Assembly (NCBI GenBank): GCA_013202295.1
Contig: JABMRT010000038.1
Span: forward strand, 62,001-126,000
Length of the DNA: 64,000 nucleotides
Origin: Candidatus Zhuqueibacterota bacterium
GTDB lineage: Bacteria; Zhuqueibacterota; QNDG01; JABMRT01
Reading direction: 5' to 3'
Part shown: one piece after another, positions 9,345 through 19,511 of the stretch
How the letters are laid out: the number at the start of each line of letters is the position of its first letter
Numbering within the stretch: position 1 is the first letter of the stretch
Translations under genes and position numbers: made by a program
The notes under the pieces: generated by a model
What the model was told of the DNA's origin: nothing
Database searches by the model: none
The model's input: the letters and a program-made list of their open reading frames with translations, nothing else

Positions 9345-12065
9345 ATGTCAGATTCGACTCCAAAACGTCTCTTTCTCCTCGACGGTACTGCTCTTGCATA
9401 CCGGTCATACTTTGCCTTTATTCGCAATCCTCTGATCAATTCCAAGGGCATTAATACGAGCGGCGTGTACGGTTTCGCGACCACGCTCACGCGAATTCTC
9501 AAGGATGAGAAACCGGATTATTTCGGTTGCGTGTTTGACACCAGGGCACCCACGTTTCGTCATAAAATGTACATTCCGTATAAAGCAACGCGCGATAAAA
9601 TGCCGGATGAAATGGCGGACCAATTTCCTGCCATCCGAAACTTGGTTGAGACTTTTCAGATACCGATTCTTGAGAAAGAAGGATTTGAAGCAGACGATGT
9701 GATGGCCACCCTTGCCAAGCAGGCCGAATCCCAGGGACTGGAAACCTATCTCATGACCAGTGATAAGGATTTGATGCAGCTGGTTTCCGATCGCGTAAAG
9801 ATGTACAGTTTCGGAAAACCCTCGGAAGGGCCGACTATTGTGGATTCAGCTCGCGTGGAAGAGAAAATGGGTGTGCCGCCCTCCAAGATTATCGACTTGC
9901 TCGGATTGATGGGAGACAGTTCGGACAATATTCCAGGCGTGGCCGGAGTGGGCCCAAAAACGGCAGTCCAGCTTCTCAATCAATTCGACAGCCTGGAAGC
10001 CGTTCTCGATGGCTCCGATCAGATTGAGCGGAAAAGTCTGCGCGAGAAGATTGAGGCGTCCCGAGAGCAGGCCCTGCTGTCCAAAGAACTGGTTATCCTG
10101 AAGACGGATGTGGAACTGGATATCCAACTTGAAGATTTGCAGGTTCAGCCTCCTGATCAGGAGGTATTGATCGCTCTGTTTCAGGATCTCGAATTTACAC
10201 GGCTCCTTTCCCAAGTATCGGAAATCAGCGGGACACCTGTACAGGATTCCTCGAAACGGGATTATTGCACGGTAGATACTCCGGAAGCCCTGAATTCCCT
10301 CCTGCAATCTCTTCGAAATTCTAAAATGTTTGCGGTCGATCTTGAGACCACCTCCCTTTCTCCGATAGACGCCGAGATTGTCGGTCTGTCATTTTCCTGG
10401 GAATCCGAACAGGCGGCTTATGTGCCTTTGATTGCATTTCAGCAGCAAGGTGATTTGTTTTATTCCGTGCTTGATACACTGAAACCCATCCTTGAAAATT
10501 CGTCTATTCGCAAATGCGGGCAGAACATCAAATATGATATGCTTGTGTTGAAGCATCATGGCATCCTCCTTCACGGCGTGGACTTCGATACCATGGTGGC
10601 GGCGTATCTGGTCAATCCTTCCTCAAGGCAGTACAACCTTGACGCGCTGGCGCTGGAGTATCTCAATCTCCAAAAAATCAAAACCAAAGATCTGATCGGT
10701 TCCGGATCAAAGCAATTGACCATGGATCAGGTCGAAGTAGAAAAAGTGGCGGAGTACGCCTGTGAAGACGCGGAGGTCGCTTTCAGGCTTCGTGAGATTC
10801 TCGAACCCAAGTTGAAAGAATCTGAAACGGATGAGCTATTCCGTACTGTAGAAATGCCGCTTGTCCCGGTACTCATGGAAATGGAGGAGAATGGGGTGGC
10901 CTTGGATCGGGATCTGCTGGGTGAGATGTCCAAAGACATGGAAGGTCAGCTTGAGACCCTGAAGAAAGAGATTTATGAAATCGCTGGGGAGGAGTTTAAC
11001 ATCAATTCCACCCAGCAGCTTGGCGTCATCCTGTTCGAGAAATTGAAAGTGCATGAGTTATTGGGCGGACGCAAACCACGCCGTACCAAGACCGGATATT
11101 CCACAGATGTGCGTGTGCTGGAAAGTCTTGCCTCGCATCCGCTTCCTAAACGTATGCTGGATTATCGTCAGCTTACCAAACTGAAATCCACCTATATTGA
11201 CGCTTTGCCCAAATTGATTCATCCAAAAACCGGACGGGTGCACGCCTCGTTCAATCAAACTGTTGCAGCCACAGGACGGCTCTCATCCAGTAATCCGAAC
11301 CTTCAGAACATCCCGATCCGTACCGAACTGGGACGCGAAATTCGTAAGGCATTTATTGCGGGATCCAAAAACGGAAAAATCCTCTCGGCCGATTACAGTC
11401 AGATTGAGCTGCGGCTTATGGCGCATTTATCCGGGGATGAGACTCTGGTTGAATCTTTCCGAAATGGCGAGGATGTGCATCGACGCACGGCGGCTGAGAT
11501 CTTTGATAAATCTCAGGATGAAGTCACTGATGATGATCGGCGTCAGGCCAAGACGATCAATTTCGGGATTATGTACGGCATGGGCGCGTACGGATTGGCG
11601 TCCCGGTTGAGTATTTCCGTGGAATCAGCGCAGAGTTTTATCGGCGCCTATTTCGCACAATATCCCAAGGTGAATGAGTTCATCGCCCGGACGATCAGTG
11701 AGGCGCACACAAAAGGTTATGTGACCACACTGCTAAATCGTCGGAGATACTTGCCGGAATTGGTCAGCCAGAACAAAAACATTCGTGATTTTGGGGAACG
11801 CACCTCAGTGAATACCCCGATCCAGGGGACGGCCGCAGACATGATCAAGATCGCGATGATCCGGATCTCGGATCGGTTGCAATCCGAATCCTGGCAGTCA
11901 AAAATGATTCTGCAGATCCATGATGAGCTGGTGTTTGATGTGGTTGAAGGGGAGACGGAAAAACTTACTGAGATGGTCCGCTCTGAAATGGAAGGGGCGA
12001 TTGAGTTGTCCGTCCCGGTAATCGTGGATGTGGGTGTGGGGGAGAACTGGTTTGAGGCACATTAG
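9345..12065 (+). CDS. polA: DNA polymerase I
   Basis: 5' nuclease domain (LFLLDGTALAYRSYFAF), exonuclease motif FAVDLETTSLSP, polymerase motifs SADYSQIELRLMAHLSGDE and RRQAKTINFGIMYGMGAYGLA. Confidence 0.98.
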   Translation: MSDSTPKRLFLLDGTALAYRSYFAFIRNPLINSKGINTSGVYGFATTLTRILKDEKPDYFGCVFDTRAPTFRHKMYIPYKATRDKMPDEMADQFPAIRNLVETFQIPILEKEGFEADDVMATLAKQAESQGLETYLMTSDKDLMQLVSDRVKMYSFGKPSEGPTIVDSARVEEKMGVPPSKIIDLLGLMGDSSDNIPGVAGVGPKTAVQLLNQFDSLEAVLDGSDQIERKSLREKIEASREQALLSKELVILKTDVELDIQLEDLQVQPPDQEVLIALFQDLEFTRLLSQVSEISGTPVQDSSKRDYCTVDTPEALNSLLQSLRNSKMFAVDLETTSLSPIDAEIVGLSFSWESEQAAYVPLIAFQQQGDLFYSVLDTLKPILENSSIRKCGQNIKYDMLVLKHHGILLHGVDFDTMVAAYLVNPSSRQYNLDALALEYLNLQKIKTKDLIGSGSKQLTMDQVEVEKVAEYACEDAEVAFRLREILEPKLKESETDELFRTVEMPLVPVLMEMEENGVALDRDLLGEMSKDMEGQLETLKKEIYEIAGEEFNINSTQQLGVILFEKLKVHELLGGRKPRRTKTGYSTDVRVLESLASHPLPKRMLDYRQLTKLKSTYIDALPKLIHPKTGRVHASFNQTVAATGRLSSSNPNLQNIPIRTELGREIRKAFIAGSKNGKILSADYSQIELRLMAHLSGDETLVESFRNGEDVHRRTAAEIFDKSQDEVTDDDRRQAKTINFGIMYGMGAYGLASRLSISVESAQSFIGAYFAQYPKVNEFIARTISEAHTKGYVTTLLNRRRYLPELVSQNKNIRDFGERTSVNTPIQGTAADMIKIAMIRISDRLQSESWQSKMILQIHDELVFDVVEGETEKLTEMVRSEMEGAIELSVPVIVDVGVGENWFEAH

Positions 12066-12141
12066 AAACCCCCTCCTCGGCTGAGGGGATAATAACCCCC
12101 ACCTCAGCTGGCGCTGAGGATCCCCCTTAACAGGGAGACAA
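12065..12141. repeat. REP-like palindromic repeat, family A (third copy), between polA and tRNA-Leu
   Basis: CCCCTCCTCGGCTGAGGGG followed by CCCCCACCTCAGCTGGCGCTGAGGATCCCCCTTAACAGGGAG. Confidence 0.65.
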
Positions 12142-12170
12142 ATAAAAAAGCCATCCAAATCTGGATGGCT
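12141..12170 (-). terminator. Rho-independent terminator of tRNA-Leu
   Basis: Minus strand: AGCCATCCAGATTTGGATGGCTTTTTTATT. Confidence 0.8.
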
Positions 12171-12174
12171 TGAG

Positions 12175-12258
12175 TGCCGAAGGTGGGACTCGAACCCACA
12201 TGAGCTTGCGCTCACACGGCCCTGAACCGTGCGCGTCTACCAGTTTCACCACTTCGGC
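12175..12258 (-). tRNA. tRNA-Leu (CAG anticodon)
   Basis: Minus strand GCCGAAGTGGTGAAACTGGTAGACGCGCACGGTTCAGGGCCGTGTGAGCGCAAGCTCATGTGGGTTCGAGTCCCACCTTCGGCA: 7-bp acceptor stem, anticodon loop TTCAGGG, long variable arm, GGTTCGAGTCC T-arm. Confidence 0.96.
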
Positions 12259-12373
12259 AACGGAAAATAATTTAGTTCATGGACATGTAAAAGTCAAGCA
12301 TGAAGTTGTCACTTTGAATGAATTTGTGAACATCTGAAATGTCATAGATAGCAACCAATTTGGGAAATGAAAA

Positions 12374-14173
12374 ATGAATCATATTTATAAAATATTCTTT
12401 ATCCTGTTGACTCTGACAAGCGCTGCTTATGCACACAATTATTGGGCAGATGATGCCTTGGTGACGTCTCATCGACTTCCTTTGCCTCCCAGTGGAACTG
12501 AAATCAAATACATCGATCTCGATGAAGATGGGGATCCGGATGTGCTTCGGTCCATGACCATCCACAATACGCCTGTTCAATGGATTGACGACGATGACGA
12601 TATGCAGGCAGATGATCTGGAAGGAGATACAGATAATGATTGTCTCATGATCGACCGGGATAAGGATGGGAGGTATGGGCATGAATTCGATCTTATCATC
12701 GACTGGAATGATGAAGATGGCGATGGCAACGCAGACATGCAGGTGGTCGTGGATAATCCCCGCCTGAAAGTGGTGAAGGGTGAGGGATGGGGCAATGGTT
12801 TTTGGGGCAAGGGCAATTACATGTGGGTCATCGACTTGGATCAGGACAATATTTTCAATTACATCAACTGGAAAACTTTCCACCTTGAATGCTGGGACCA
12901 TTCCGGGCAGTCCCGATTTTTTGAGGATTATCAGGGGCAGTCCCTGTTTATTAAAATCCACGCACCCACTTTCGCCATGGATGATGTCCGATACAGCTGG
13001 GAAAATCCCTTTCTCTTTTATGATGAAGATGAAGACGGGCTGTCGGAGATGGCGATCCGGTTTATAGATACGCCCATCATTGATGATACGATCCTGGAAA
13101 TGCCAGAAGAGGGTCAAACCGCCAATCTGCCACGCGGTGTGAATCCTTCGAAAAAAATTAATTGGGTTTCCATTGGATTGGATCTGGACAATGACAGCAG
13201 CCCGGCCAATGAATTCGATTTTGACATGAGTCTGCGCTATTCAGGGCCAGGATTTCCATACGAAGATCAAATACACACCTTCAAGAGTATGCGCGGATTG
13301 CCGGAAGCGGATCAGTATTTTTATGATCCCCGCTGGCGGCAGGTGACAGAGCTGATTTATCCCGATCATGAAGCAGCATGGGATCTCATTCATCAAAAGG
13401 GCGAGTGGGATCAGGTCTGGTTTGTGTATGATGAGGATGATGACTGCCACCGATGGGAACGGGTCGAGTTTTATGATCCCAAGAATCCCTTCAAAATCGG
13501 CGCACATAAAGGTGGATTGGACAATAATCCTCAAGCCGACTGCAGTGGCGACCGGGGTGAATGGGACACGGATAATTCCGGTCATGGCAAGTTGTATATC
13601 GGATTCGACGGCAGGCTTCACCTTTATGGTGCGGAGTGGGGCGCATGGCGCATTGATCAGGATGCACATTATTATCAGGGATGGCAAGGTTGGCGCAATG
13701 GCCAGGAAACAGACAGTGAACCGGATCGGTTTGCTACAATCCTGTACGAGGATACAAACGAGAATGGATTTCTCGATCAGGTCGAGTATGATTTGAATGG
13801 CGATCACAAGGTCGAGCTCAGCATCCAATTCGAATCACTCGGAATCGAGGATGTGTATGCACTGAGCGATCCCTCAGACATGTCCTATCCAGATTTTTTA
13901 AAACTGCATGAACGCAGTGTCCAATGCATCGAAAACCGAACAGACAAGATTATCCAGGTCGCAAATAAAGCCGGGATGAATCTCAACTGGTATGCCGAGC
14001 AACAGCAGCAGCGTTCTATCCGGGAAACATATCATCTCGGATTCTGGTTGACATTCTACACATACATGGATTTAAGGGATATGGCACAGAGAAGGCAAGA
14101 TCCTGAAATGCTCAAGCAAATTGACAAAGCTTATTATTTGGGTGACTGGGAGCCTGTTCTTAGATTGTTTTAG
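12374..14173 (+). CDS. Secreted Asp-rich protein with many DxDxDG-like (putative Ca2+-binding) motifs, unknown function
   Basis: Signal peptide [89 protein letters not shown]. Confidence 0.75.
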   Translation: MNHIYKIFFILLTLTSAAYAHNYWADDALVTSHRLPLPPSGTEIKYIDLDEDGDPDVLRSMTIHNTPVQWIDDDDDMQADDLEGDTDNDCLMIDRDKDGRYGHEFDLIIDWNDEDGDGNADMQVVVDNPRLKVVKGEGWGNGFWGKGNYMWVIDLDQDNIFNYINWKTFHLECWDHSGQSRFFEDYQGQSLFIKIHAPTFAMDDVRYSWENPFLFYDEDEDGLSEMAIRFIDTPIIDDTILEMPEEGQTANLPRGVNPSKKINWVSIGLDLDNDSSPANEFDFDMSLRYSGPGFPYEDQIHTFKSMRGLPEADQYFYDPRWRQVTELIYPDHEAAWDLIHQKGEWDQVWFVYDEDDDCHRWERVEFYDPKNPFKIGAHKGGLDNNPQADCSGDRGEWDTDNSGHGKLYIGFDGRLHLYGAEWGAWRIDQDAHYYQGWQGWRNGQETDSEPDRFATILYEDTNENGFLDQVEYDLNGDHKVELSIQFESLGIEDVYALSDPSDMSYPDFLKLHERSVQCIENRTDKIIQVANKAGMNLNWYAEQQQQRSIRETYHLGFWLTFYTYMDLRDMAQRRQDPEMLKQIDKAYYLGDWEPVLRLF

Positions 14174-14202
14174 AGGAAACATCCCGATGCTGGAGATTTA
14201 AT

Positions 14203-14658
14203 TTGTCCATTAAAATTGTTGCACAAAATAAAAAAGCCCGATATGAATACCACATTTTAGAGACGTGGGAGGCCGGTCTGGTGTTACAGGGCACAGAGGT
14301 TAAATCGCTGCGCGCGGGCAAGGCGAATTTAAAAGACAGCTATGCGCGTTTGTATAATGGCGAGGTATTCCTGCACAATTGCCATATCAGCCCTTATGAA
14401 AAAGGGACGCATTCCAATCATGATCCGGAGCGTGTGCGGAAACTTTTACTCAATAAGCGAGAGATTCACAAACTCATGGGAAGTGTGGAAGAAAAGGGAT
14501 TGACGCTGGTAGCTATGAAACTCTATTTCAAGAATGGCAGAGCCAAGATTGAAATCGGACTGGCCCGCGGCAAGAAACTCCATGATAAACGTGAGGATAT
14601 CGCCAAGCGCGATGCGAAACGCGAAATGGACCGGATTACCAAAAGAGGGAGAGAGTAA
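14203..14658 (+). CDS. smpB: SsrA-binding protein SmpB (TTG start)
   Basis: [46 protein letters not shown]. Confidence 0.97.
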   Translation: MSIKIVAQNKKARYEYHILETWEAGLVLQGTEVKSLRAGKANLKDSYARLYNGEVFLHNCHISPYEKGTHSNHDPERVRKLLLNKREIHKLMGSVEEKGLTLVAMKLYFKNGRAKIEIGLARGKKLHDKREDIAKRDAKREMDRITKRGRE

Positions 14659-14667
14659 GGAGACCCA

Positions 14668-15939
14668 ATGCAAGACAATGTATATCATATTCTGAAAGAA
14701 CGTGGATTTTTATATCAAACTACAGACGATGAAGCTCTTCAAAACATACTGGGAAAAACAAAGGTCACCTGTTATATCGGATTTGACGCGACTGCCAACA
14801 GTTTGCATATCGGCAGCCTTGTGCCCATCATGGCGCTGGTGCACATGCAGCGGGTCGGACATCAGCCCATCGCCCTGCTCGGTGGAGGTACGACCATGGT
14901 GGGTGATCCCTCAGGCAGGACAGAGCTGCGCCAGATGCTGACCCTTGAGAAGATCAAGGAGTTTGGAGAAGGCATTAAATCCCAGTTCGCACGGTATATC
15001 TCCTTTGAGTCCGACAAGGCTCTCATGCTGAATAATGTGGATTGGCTCGTGCCATTGAATTATATTGAATTCCTCCGGGATGTGGGTGTGCATTTCTCCA
15101 TCAACCGGATGTTGACGGCTGAAAGCGTGAAGCAACGTCTTGAGGCCGGATTGTCTTTTATTGAATTTAATTATATGCTGCTCCAGGCGTATGATTTTTA
15201 TGTATTGGCGCGGGACTATGATTGCCTGATCCAAATGGGCGGACAAGATCAATGGGGCAACATCGTGGCCGGATCGGATCTCACGCGGCGCAAGTTGGGT
15301 AAGCAGGTCTATGGCATGACCTTCCCGTTGATCATGACCTCCTCCGGTGAGAAATTCGGCAAGTCAGCCGGTAATGCGATCTGGCTGGATAAAAACAGGA
15401 CCTCCACGTATGATTTCTATCAGTACTTTCGAAATGCTGATGACAAGGACGTGGAAAATTATCTCGGCATTTTTACATTGCTGCCCATGAGTGAAGTCCG
15501 TACATTGGCGATGCAAAGTGTGAACCGGGCCAAGGAGATTCTCGCATTTGAAGTGACTAAACTGGCGCACGGCAAGGATGAGGCCGTAGCCGCGTTTATC
15601 GCATCCGCACGGCAGTTTGGTGAAGCCGATCCGGATCGTGAGATTAAAACCACCTCCGAAATCATGGATATTCAACTGGATCTGGTCTCCACATTACCTA
15701 CAGTTGAATTGTCCAAATCAGAATTAGATCAGGGATTCTGGGTGGTCAAACTGTTTGGGGACAGCGGTTTGTGCGCGTCCAATGGAGAGGCAAGGCGGTT
15801 GATCAAGCAGGGCGGCGGAACAATCAATGATGTGAAGGTCATGGATTTGGATTTGAAAGTGACATCTGATTTACTCAAGGATGGGGCACTTGTTCTCCGG
15901 GCAGGGAAGAAGCGGTATAAGCGAATCATCTTTAAATAA
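14668..15939 (+). CDS. tyrS: Tyrosyl-tRNA synthetase
   Basis: CYIGFDATANSLHIGSLVPIMAL...QMGGQDQWGNIVAGSDL...KFGKSAGNAIWLD; C-terminal S4-like domain. Confidence 0.97.
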   Translation: MQDNVYHILKERGFLYQTTDDEALQNILGKTKVTCYIGFDATANSLHIGSLVPIMALVHMQRVGHQPIALLGGGTTMVGDPSGRTELRQMLTLEKIKEFGEGIKSQFARYISFESDKALMLNNVDWLVPLNYIEFLRDVGVHFSINRMLTAESVKQRLEAGLSFIEFNYMLLQAYDFYVLARDYDCLIQMGGQDQWGNIVAGSDLTRRKLGKQVYGMTFPLIMTSSGEKFGKSAGNAIWLDKNRTSTYDFYQYFRNADDKDVENYLGIFTLLPMSEVRTLAMQSVNRAKEILAFEVTKLAHGKDEAVAAFIASARQFGEADPDREIKTTSEIMDIQLDLVSTLPTVELSKSELDQGFWVVKLFGDSGLCASNGEARRLIKQGGGTINDVKVMDLDLKVTSDLLKDGALVLRAGKKRYKRIIFK

Positions 15940-16023
15940 TACTTTCCGGGGAAAGTGTAACGGGGAATGGGGAAAGTTGGAGTCAGAAGACGGGAAAATT
16001 AAGCGGGAATTCTATAATTTATT

Positions 16024-16596
16024 ATGATTGATTTTTTATATCAAATTGATGTGGCATTGTTTAACTTTTTTAACAGGGCGTTTGCGAATCCGGTGTTCGA
16101 TTGGCTGATGCCGCTTGTGACTGAGGGCGATAACTGGCGGATTCCGATTCTCCTGATTGTGCTGGCTTTCCTTATATTTGGCGGCAAGAAGGGGCGGATT
16201 ACGATTCTCCTCCTGATCTTTGTGATCACATTGAGCGATCAGATTTCCAGTTTTGTCGTCAAGCCGCTGTTCAGCCGTGTGCGTCCCTGTTTTGTGCTGG
16301 AGAATGTGCGGCTGCTAATAGATCAATCCAGATCGCCATCGTTTACTTCCTCGCACGCCGCGAATCTGGGTGCTATGGCCATGCTCTTTTCCTGGCGCTA
16401 TCGCAAACAAATGTGGATCCCGATCAGTCTGGCACTGTTCATTAGCTACTCTCGAATTTACGTGGGCGTGCATTATCCCTCCGACATCTTAGGGGGCTGG
16501 ATTGTTGGCATTTTTTGTGCAACTGTGGTACTAATTGTGAGACATGGCATTGAGGTTGGCTGGCGAAAGTGGAGGTCCAGGCAACGGGATAAATAA
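16024..16596 (+). CDS. PAP2-family phosphatase (membrane)
   Basis: VKPLFSRVRPCFVL...SFTSSHAANLGAMAMLF...SRIYVGVHYPSDILGGW: three-part PAP2 signature. Confidence 0.9.
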   Translation: MIDFLYQIDVALFNFFNRAFANPVFDWLMPLVTEGDNWRIPILLIVLAFLIFGGKKGRITILLLIFVITLSDQISSFVVKPLFSRVRPCFVLENVRLLIDQSRSPSFTSSHAANLGAMAMLFSWRYRKQMWIPISLALFISYSRIYVGVHYPSDILGGWIVGIFCATVVLIVRHGIEVGWRKWRSRQRDK

Positions 16597-16618
16597 ACGA
16601 TATGGGATTTTATCCTCC

Positions 16619-17170
16619 ATGAAAAAACTGGTTGGACAAACCTGGATTGAACTCATTCAGGGAGACATCACAGAGCTGAACACAGATGCGATTGTGAATG
16701 CAGCCAATTCTGCATTGCAACATGGCGGTGGTGTGGCTGGTGCGATTGTCAAAAAAGGAGGCCAGTCGATTCAAGAGGAAAGCGATCTCTGGGTCAAGGT
16801 CTGGGGTGGTGAGGTAAATGTGGGATCATGCGCGATTACAAGCGCAGGCAATCTGCCTGCACGATATGTGATTCATGCGGTTGGCCCGCGCATGGGTGAG
16901 GGTGATGAGGATGAAAAACTGCAAAAAGCCACACTCAGCAGCCTCAAGATGGCGGACAATCGTAATTTGCATTCCATTACTTTTCCAGCAATTAGCACAG
17001 GTATTTTCGGTTATCCGATAGACCGATGCGCAGAGATCATGCTGTCCACAGTATACAATTTTCTCAAAGAGGATACGAAGTTGAAAAAGATTGTGTTTTG
17101 TCTTTATGATCAAGATGCATTGGACATATTCGAGGAATTCTTCAATAAGCATATAGCTAAATCAGATTAA
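16619..17170 (+). CDS. Macro-domain protein (ADP-ribose binding/hydrolase family); ATG inside the ORF given as 16544..17170
   Basis: IELIQGDITELNTDAIVNAANSALQHGGGVAGAIVKKGG...FPAISTGIFGYP. Confidence 0.94.
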   Translation: MKKLVGQTWIELIQGDITELNTDAIVNAANSALQHGGGVAGAIVKKGGQSIQEESDLWVKVWGGEVNVGSCAITSAGNLPARYVIHAVGPRMGEGDEDEKLQKATLSSLKMADNRNLHSITFPAISTGIFGYPIDRCAEIMLSTVYNFLKEDTKLKKIVFCLYDQDALDIFEEFFNKHIAKSD

Positions 17171-17326
17171 CGCACTATTTTTCGCACAACTCTCATTAAT
17201 ATAGATGAAATATGTTTTCGGTTGGATATTGACCCGTTTGGCCGAGAATTGGTCATTAATAATTCGCGGGGTCCAGCAACCCACCAGTTTGAAATATCGG
17301 GGAGATTTGAAAAAAAGGAGGTCCCC

Positions 17327-17815
17327 ATGGATTATAGAAACCACCTTATCCAGTCCCTCTCATTAAATATGGACATACTCAGACGATTTGTTTCACAGAT
17401 TCCTGAAATAAAATTACACTTACGTCGCGGTGAAAGATTCTGGACGATCTATGAGCATGTGCATCATCTGGCATTGGTGCAACCCATGCTGTTCCGTCGG
17501 ATCCGCCAGTTTGTTAAGGAGGAGCATCCAGTCATTCATGCATTTACACCGAACCCTGAAGAAGACAAGAAACAGGATGCACATCTTAAACCGGTCCATG
17601 AATTGCTGGAGTCATTTGCATCCTGGCGGGAAAAACAGGTTGATTTGATTCAATCCTGCAATGAGGATGTGTGGAAGAGGGTTGGAGAGCATCCTGAATA
17701 TGATCAGTATCCCTTCGAGACTTTGATATTGCACATTCTGGCGCATGATGGTTTTCATCTTTATAGGATGGAAGAGTTGTGGCTGGTTAAGGATGGAAGT
17801 CTATCTAAGTTGTAA
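17327..17815 (+). CDS. DinB/YfiT-like four-helix protein
   Basis: MDYRNHLIQSLSLNMDILRRFVSQIPE...FWTIYEHVHHLALVQ...ETLILHILAHDGFHLYRMEE; RBS AAAGGAGG before the ATG. Confidence 0.75.
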   Translation: MDYRNHLIQSLSLNMDILRRFVSQIPEIKLHLRRGERFWTIYEHVHHLALVQPMLFRRIRQFVKEEHPVIHAFTPNPEEDKKQDAHLKPVHELLESFASWREKQVDLIQSCNEDVWKRVGEHPEYDQYPFETLILHILAHDGFHLYRMEELWLVKDGSLSKL

Positions 17816-17854
17816 ATAAATCCTAAATACTTAATAAGGTCTGAGAAGTTCAAT

Positions 17855-18547
17855 TTACATTATCCACTTGTTAAGGATGGATGCCATCCATCGGTTGGAT
17901 TCGGCCACATGTTGATCGGTTTGGTTCATCAATACTTCTTCATTCTGTATCCATTTCCCTTCAACAAGCTCAGAACGTCCGTTTTCCACAAGCTCCTTAA
18001 TGGAAGTGGTTGTGGATTCCAGATGGAATTGCAATCCAATAATGTGATTGTTCATGACGAATCCCTGATTTGTGCAGGCTTTGCTTTCGGCAATCCGGAT
18101 GCCATGTTCGGGGATATCAAAGGTATCTCCATGCCAATGAAACGCATTGAATGTTGCAGGCAGATCCTTCAAAAGTGGATTGCTCTGTCCGTCCCCGGAT
18201 AAACTCACAGGATACCAGCCGATTTCCTTGTCCGGATTTTTGTAGACCTTTGCTCCAAGCACACTAGCGAGCAATTGAGCGCCGAGGCAAATCCCCAATA
18301 TTTTCTTCTCAGAAATAATTGCCTTCTCAATGAAGTGTTTTTCATTCTTCAACCAGTGGTGTTCACCTTCATCGTGCACGCCCATGGGTCCACCCATAAT
18401 CACAAGCGCGTCAAAATCCATTTGATTGGGGTAGTTGGGTGCTTGGTAAAGAGGTGTGGTCATTACGGGAAGATTCCTTCCCCTTGCCCAATCGAGAATA
18501 TAGGCGGGAGTTTCAAAGGGAACATGCTGGAGCACATGGAGGCGCAT
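17855..18547 (-). CDS. Class I glutamine amidotransferase-like protein (GMP-synthase GATase type)
   Basis: MRLHVLQHVPFETPAYILDWA...IMGGPMGVHDE...ILGICLGAQLLASVLGA...NHIIGLQFHLEST. Confidence 0.93.
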   Translation of the reverse strand: MRLHVLQHVPFETPAYILDWARGRNLPVMTTPLYQAPNYPNQMDFDALVIMGGPMGVHDEGEHHWLKNEKHFIEKAIISEKKILGICLGAQLLASVLGAKVYKNPDKEIGWYPVSLSGDGQSNPLLKDLPATFNAFHWHGDTFDIPEHGIRIAESKACTNQGFVMNNHIIGLQFHLESTTTSIKELVENGRSELVEGKWIQNEEVLMNQTDQHVAESNRWMASILNKWIM

Positions 18548-18684
18548 TTTTTTAATCCTTCTTAGAATAATTTGTAGTACGGAGTTTAACGAGTTTAATG
18601 GAATTTAGTTTCGGATAGTCTGTTGGTTAGCGATAAGTGGTGAGGAGCACCACTCTGCCCCTCACCTAAAATGCTCCTGTAATT

Positions 18685-19488
18685 CTAAAACATATAAGCT
18701 ACGCCACCCATGTGATACGTGTTCTTGCTTACACTGACTTCTATATATTTGAATCGATAAGAAAGACCGACATGACGGTTGAGGTAGATGTTGCACATGG
18801 CAGAGATTGTGTTCAAGTTTTCGCCATCATCCATGCTGATCTTGTGATAATATTTTGCAGACAGTTCAATAAAATGATACAGCGTGACTTTAAAATTGGT
18901 GCCAAGAAGGGTGTATCCATAATTTTCTTTGATGTCTTCTGCTGTTGGCATGGGCGGCATACCGGGCGCCATTGAAGGAAGGATGAAACTGTAATCACCT
19001 CTGATGATTTCTTGCTCATATCCTACCCATGGCAGGATGGACACCTTTTTCATATCGCTTCCGAAATTGAAATATCGGCCGGCACGGAAGTAAGGCGCAT
19101 AAATCTTATTGGTCATTTTAAAATCCGAAAGAAATGGAGAGACTTCTCCATCTGTATTAATTTGAATATAATCGAATCCCAATCCAACTACGTATTTGCC
19201 AGAGGGTGATTGGCCGAAATAATAATCGAATATAAAATGTGAGCCGTAAATATTGCTTTCATTGATGTCTTTGGATCCATATAAAAAGACATTCCATTGA
19301 TATTTGTCAGGATTGACCCATTGAAAGTATAGGCCGCCCAGGGGTGCTGTGTCATCCATACTATCCATGTTTTCGACAGAAAGCTGATTGTTGATTGTGC
19401 CGAAATAGGGTGTGATGATGCGAATGTCTTTAGCAAAAAGATTCACGGATAATAATATCAGCAATACTATGAGTACCACTTTTTTCAT
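18685..19488 (-). CDS. Predicted outer-membrane beta-barrel protein, unknown function
   Basis: Signal peptide MKKVVLIVLLILLSVNLFA; alternating aromatic pattern; C-terminal ...HMGGVAYMF ending in Phe. Confidence 0.65.
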   Translation of the reverse strand: MKKVVLIVLLILLSVNLFAKDIRIITPYFGTINNQLSVENMDSMDDTAPLGGLYFQWVNPDKYQWNVFLYGSKDINESNIYGSHFIFDYYFGQSPSGKYVVGLGFDYIQINTDGEVSPFLSDFKMTNKIYAPYFRAGRYFNFGSDMKKVSILPWVGYEQEIIRGDYSFILPSMAPGMPPMPTAEDIKENYGYTLLGTNFKVTLYHFIELSAKYYHKISMDDGENLNTISAMCNIYLNRHVGLSYRFKYIEVSVSKNTYHMGGVAYMF

Positions 19489-19511
19489 TTCATCCTCCTC
19501 CCAATATGAGG

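Noticed and set aside
9345-12065. PolA lacking proofreading
   Set aside because: The exonuclease motif FAVDLETTSL (DxE) is present, so the gene looks like a normal three-domain Pol I.
12272-13117. 281-aa minus-strand ORF antisense to the Asp-rich gene
   Set aside because: Ile/Val-rich translation is the expected mirror of GAT/GAC-rich codons on the plus strand; no domain. The plus-strand gene has a signal peptide and motif structure.
13241-13828. 195-aa minus-strand ORF antisense to the Asp-rich gene
   Set aside because: Same artefact of Asp codons read on the opposite strand.
16619-17815. Macro-domain plus DinB-like genes as a toxin-antitoxin or ADP-ribosylation defence pair
   Set aside because: A separate RBS and a spacer of about 155 nt lie between them, and no ADP-ribosyltransferase partner is adjacent; both families are common as solitary genes.
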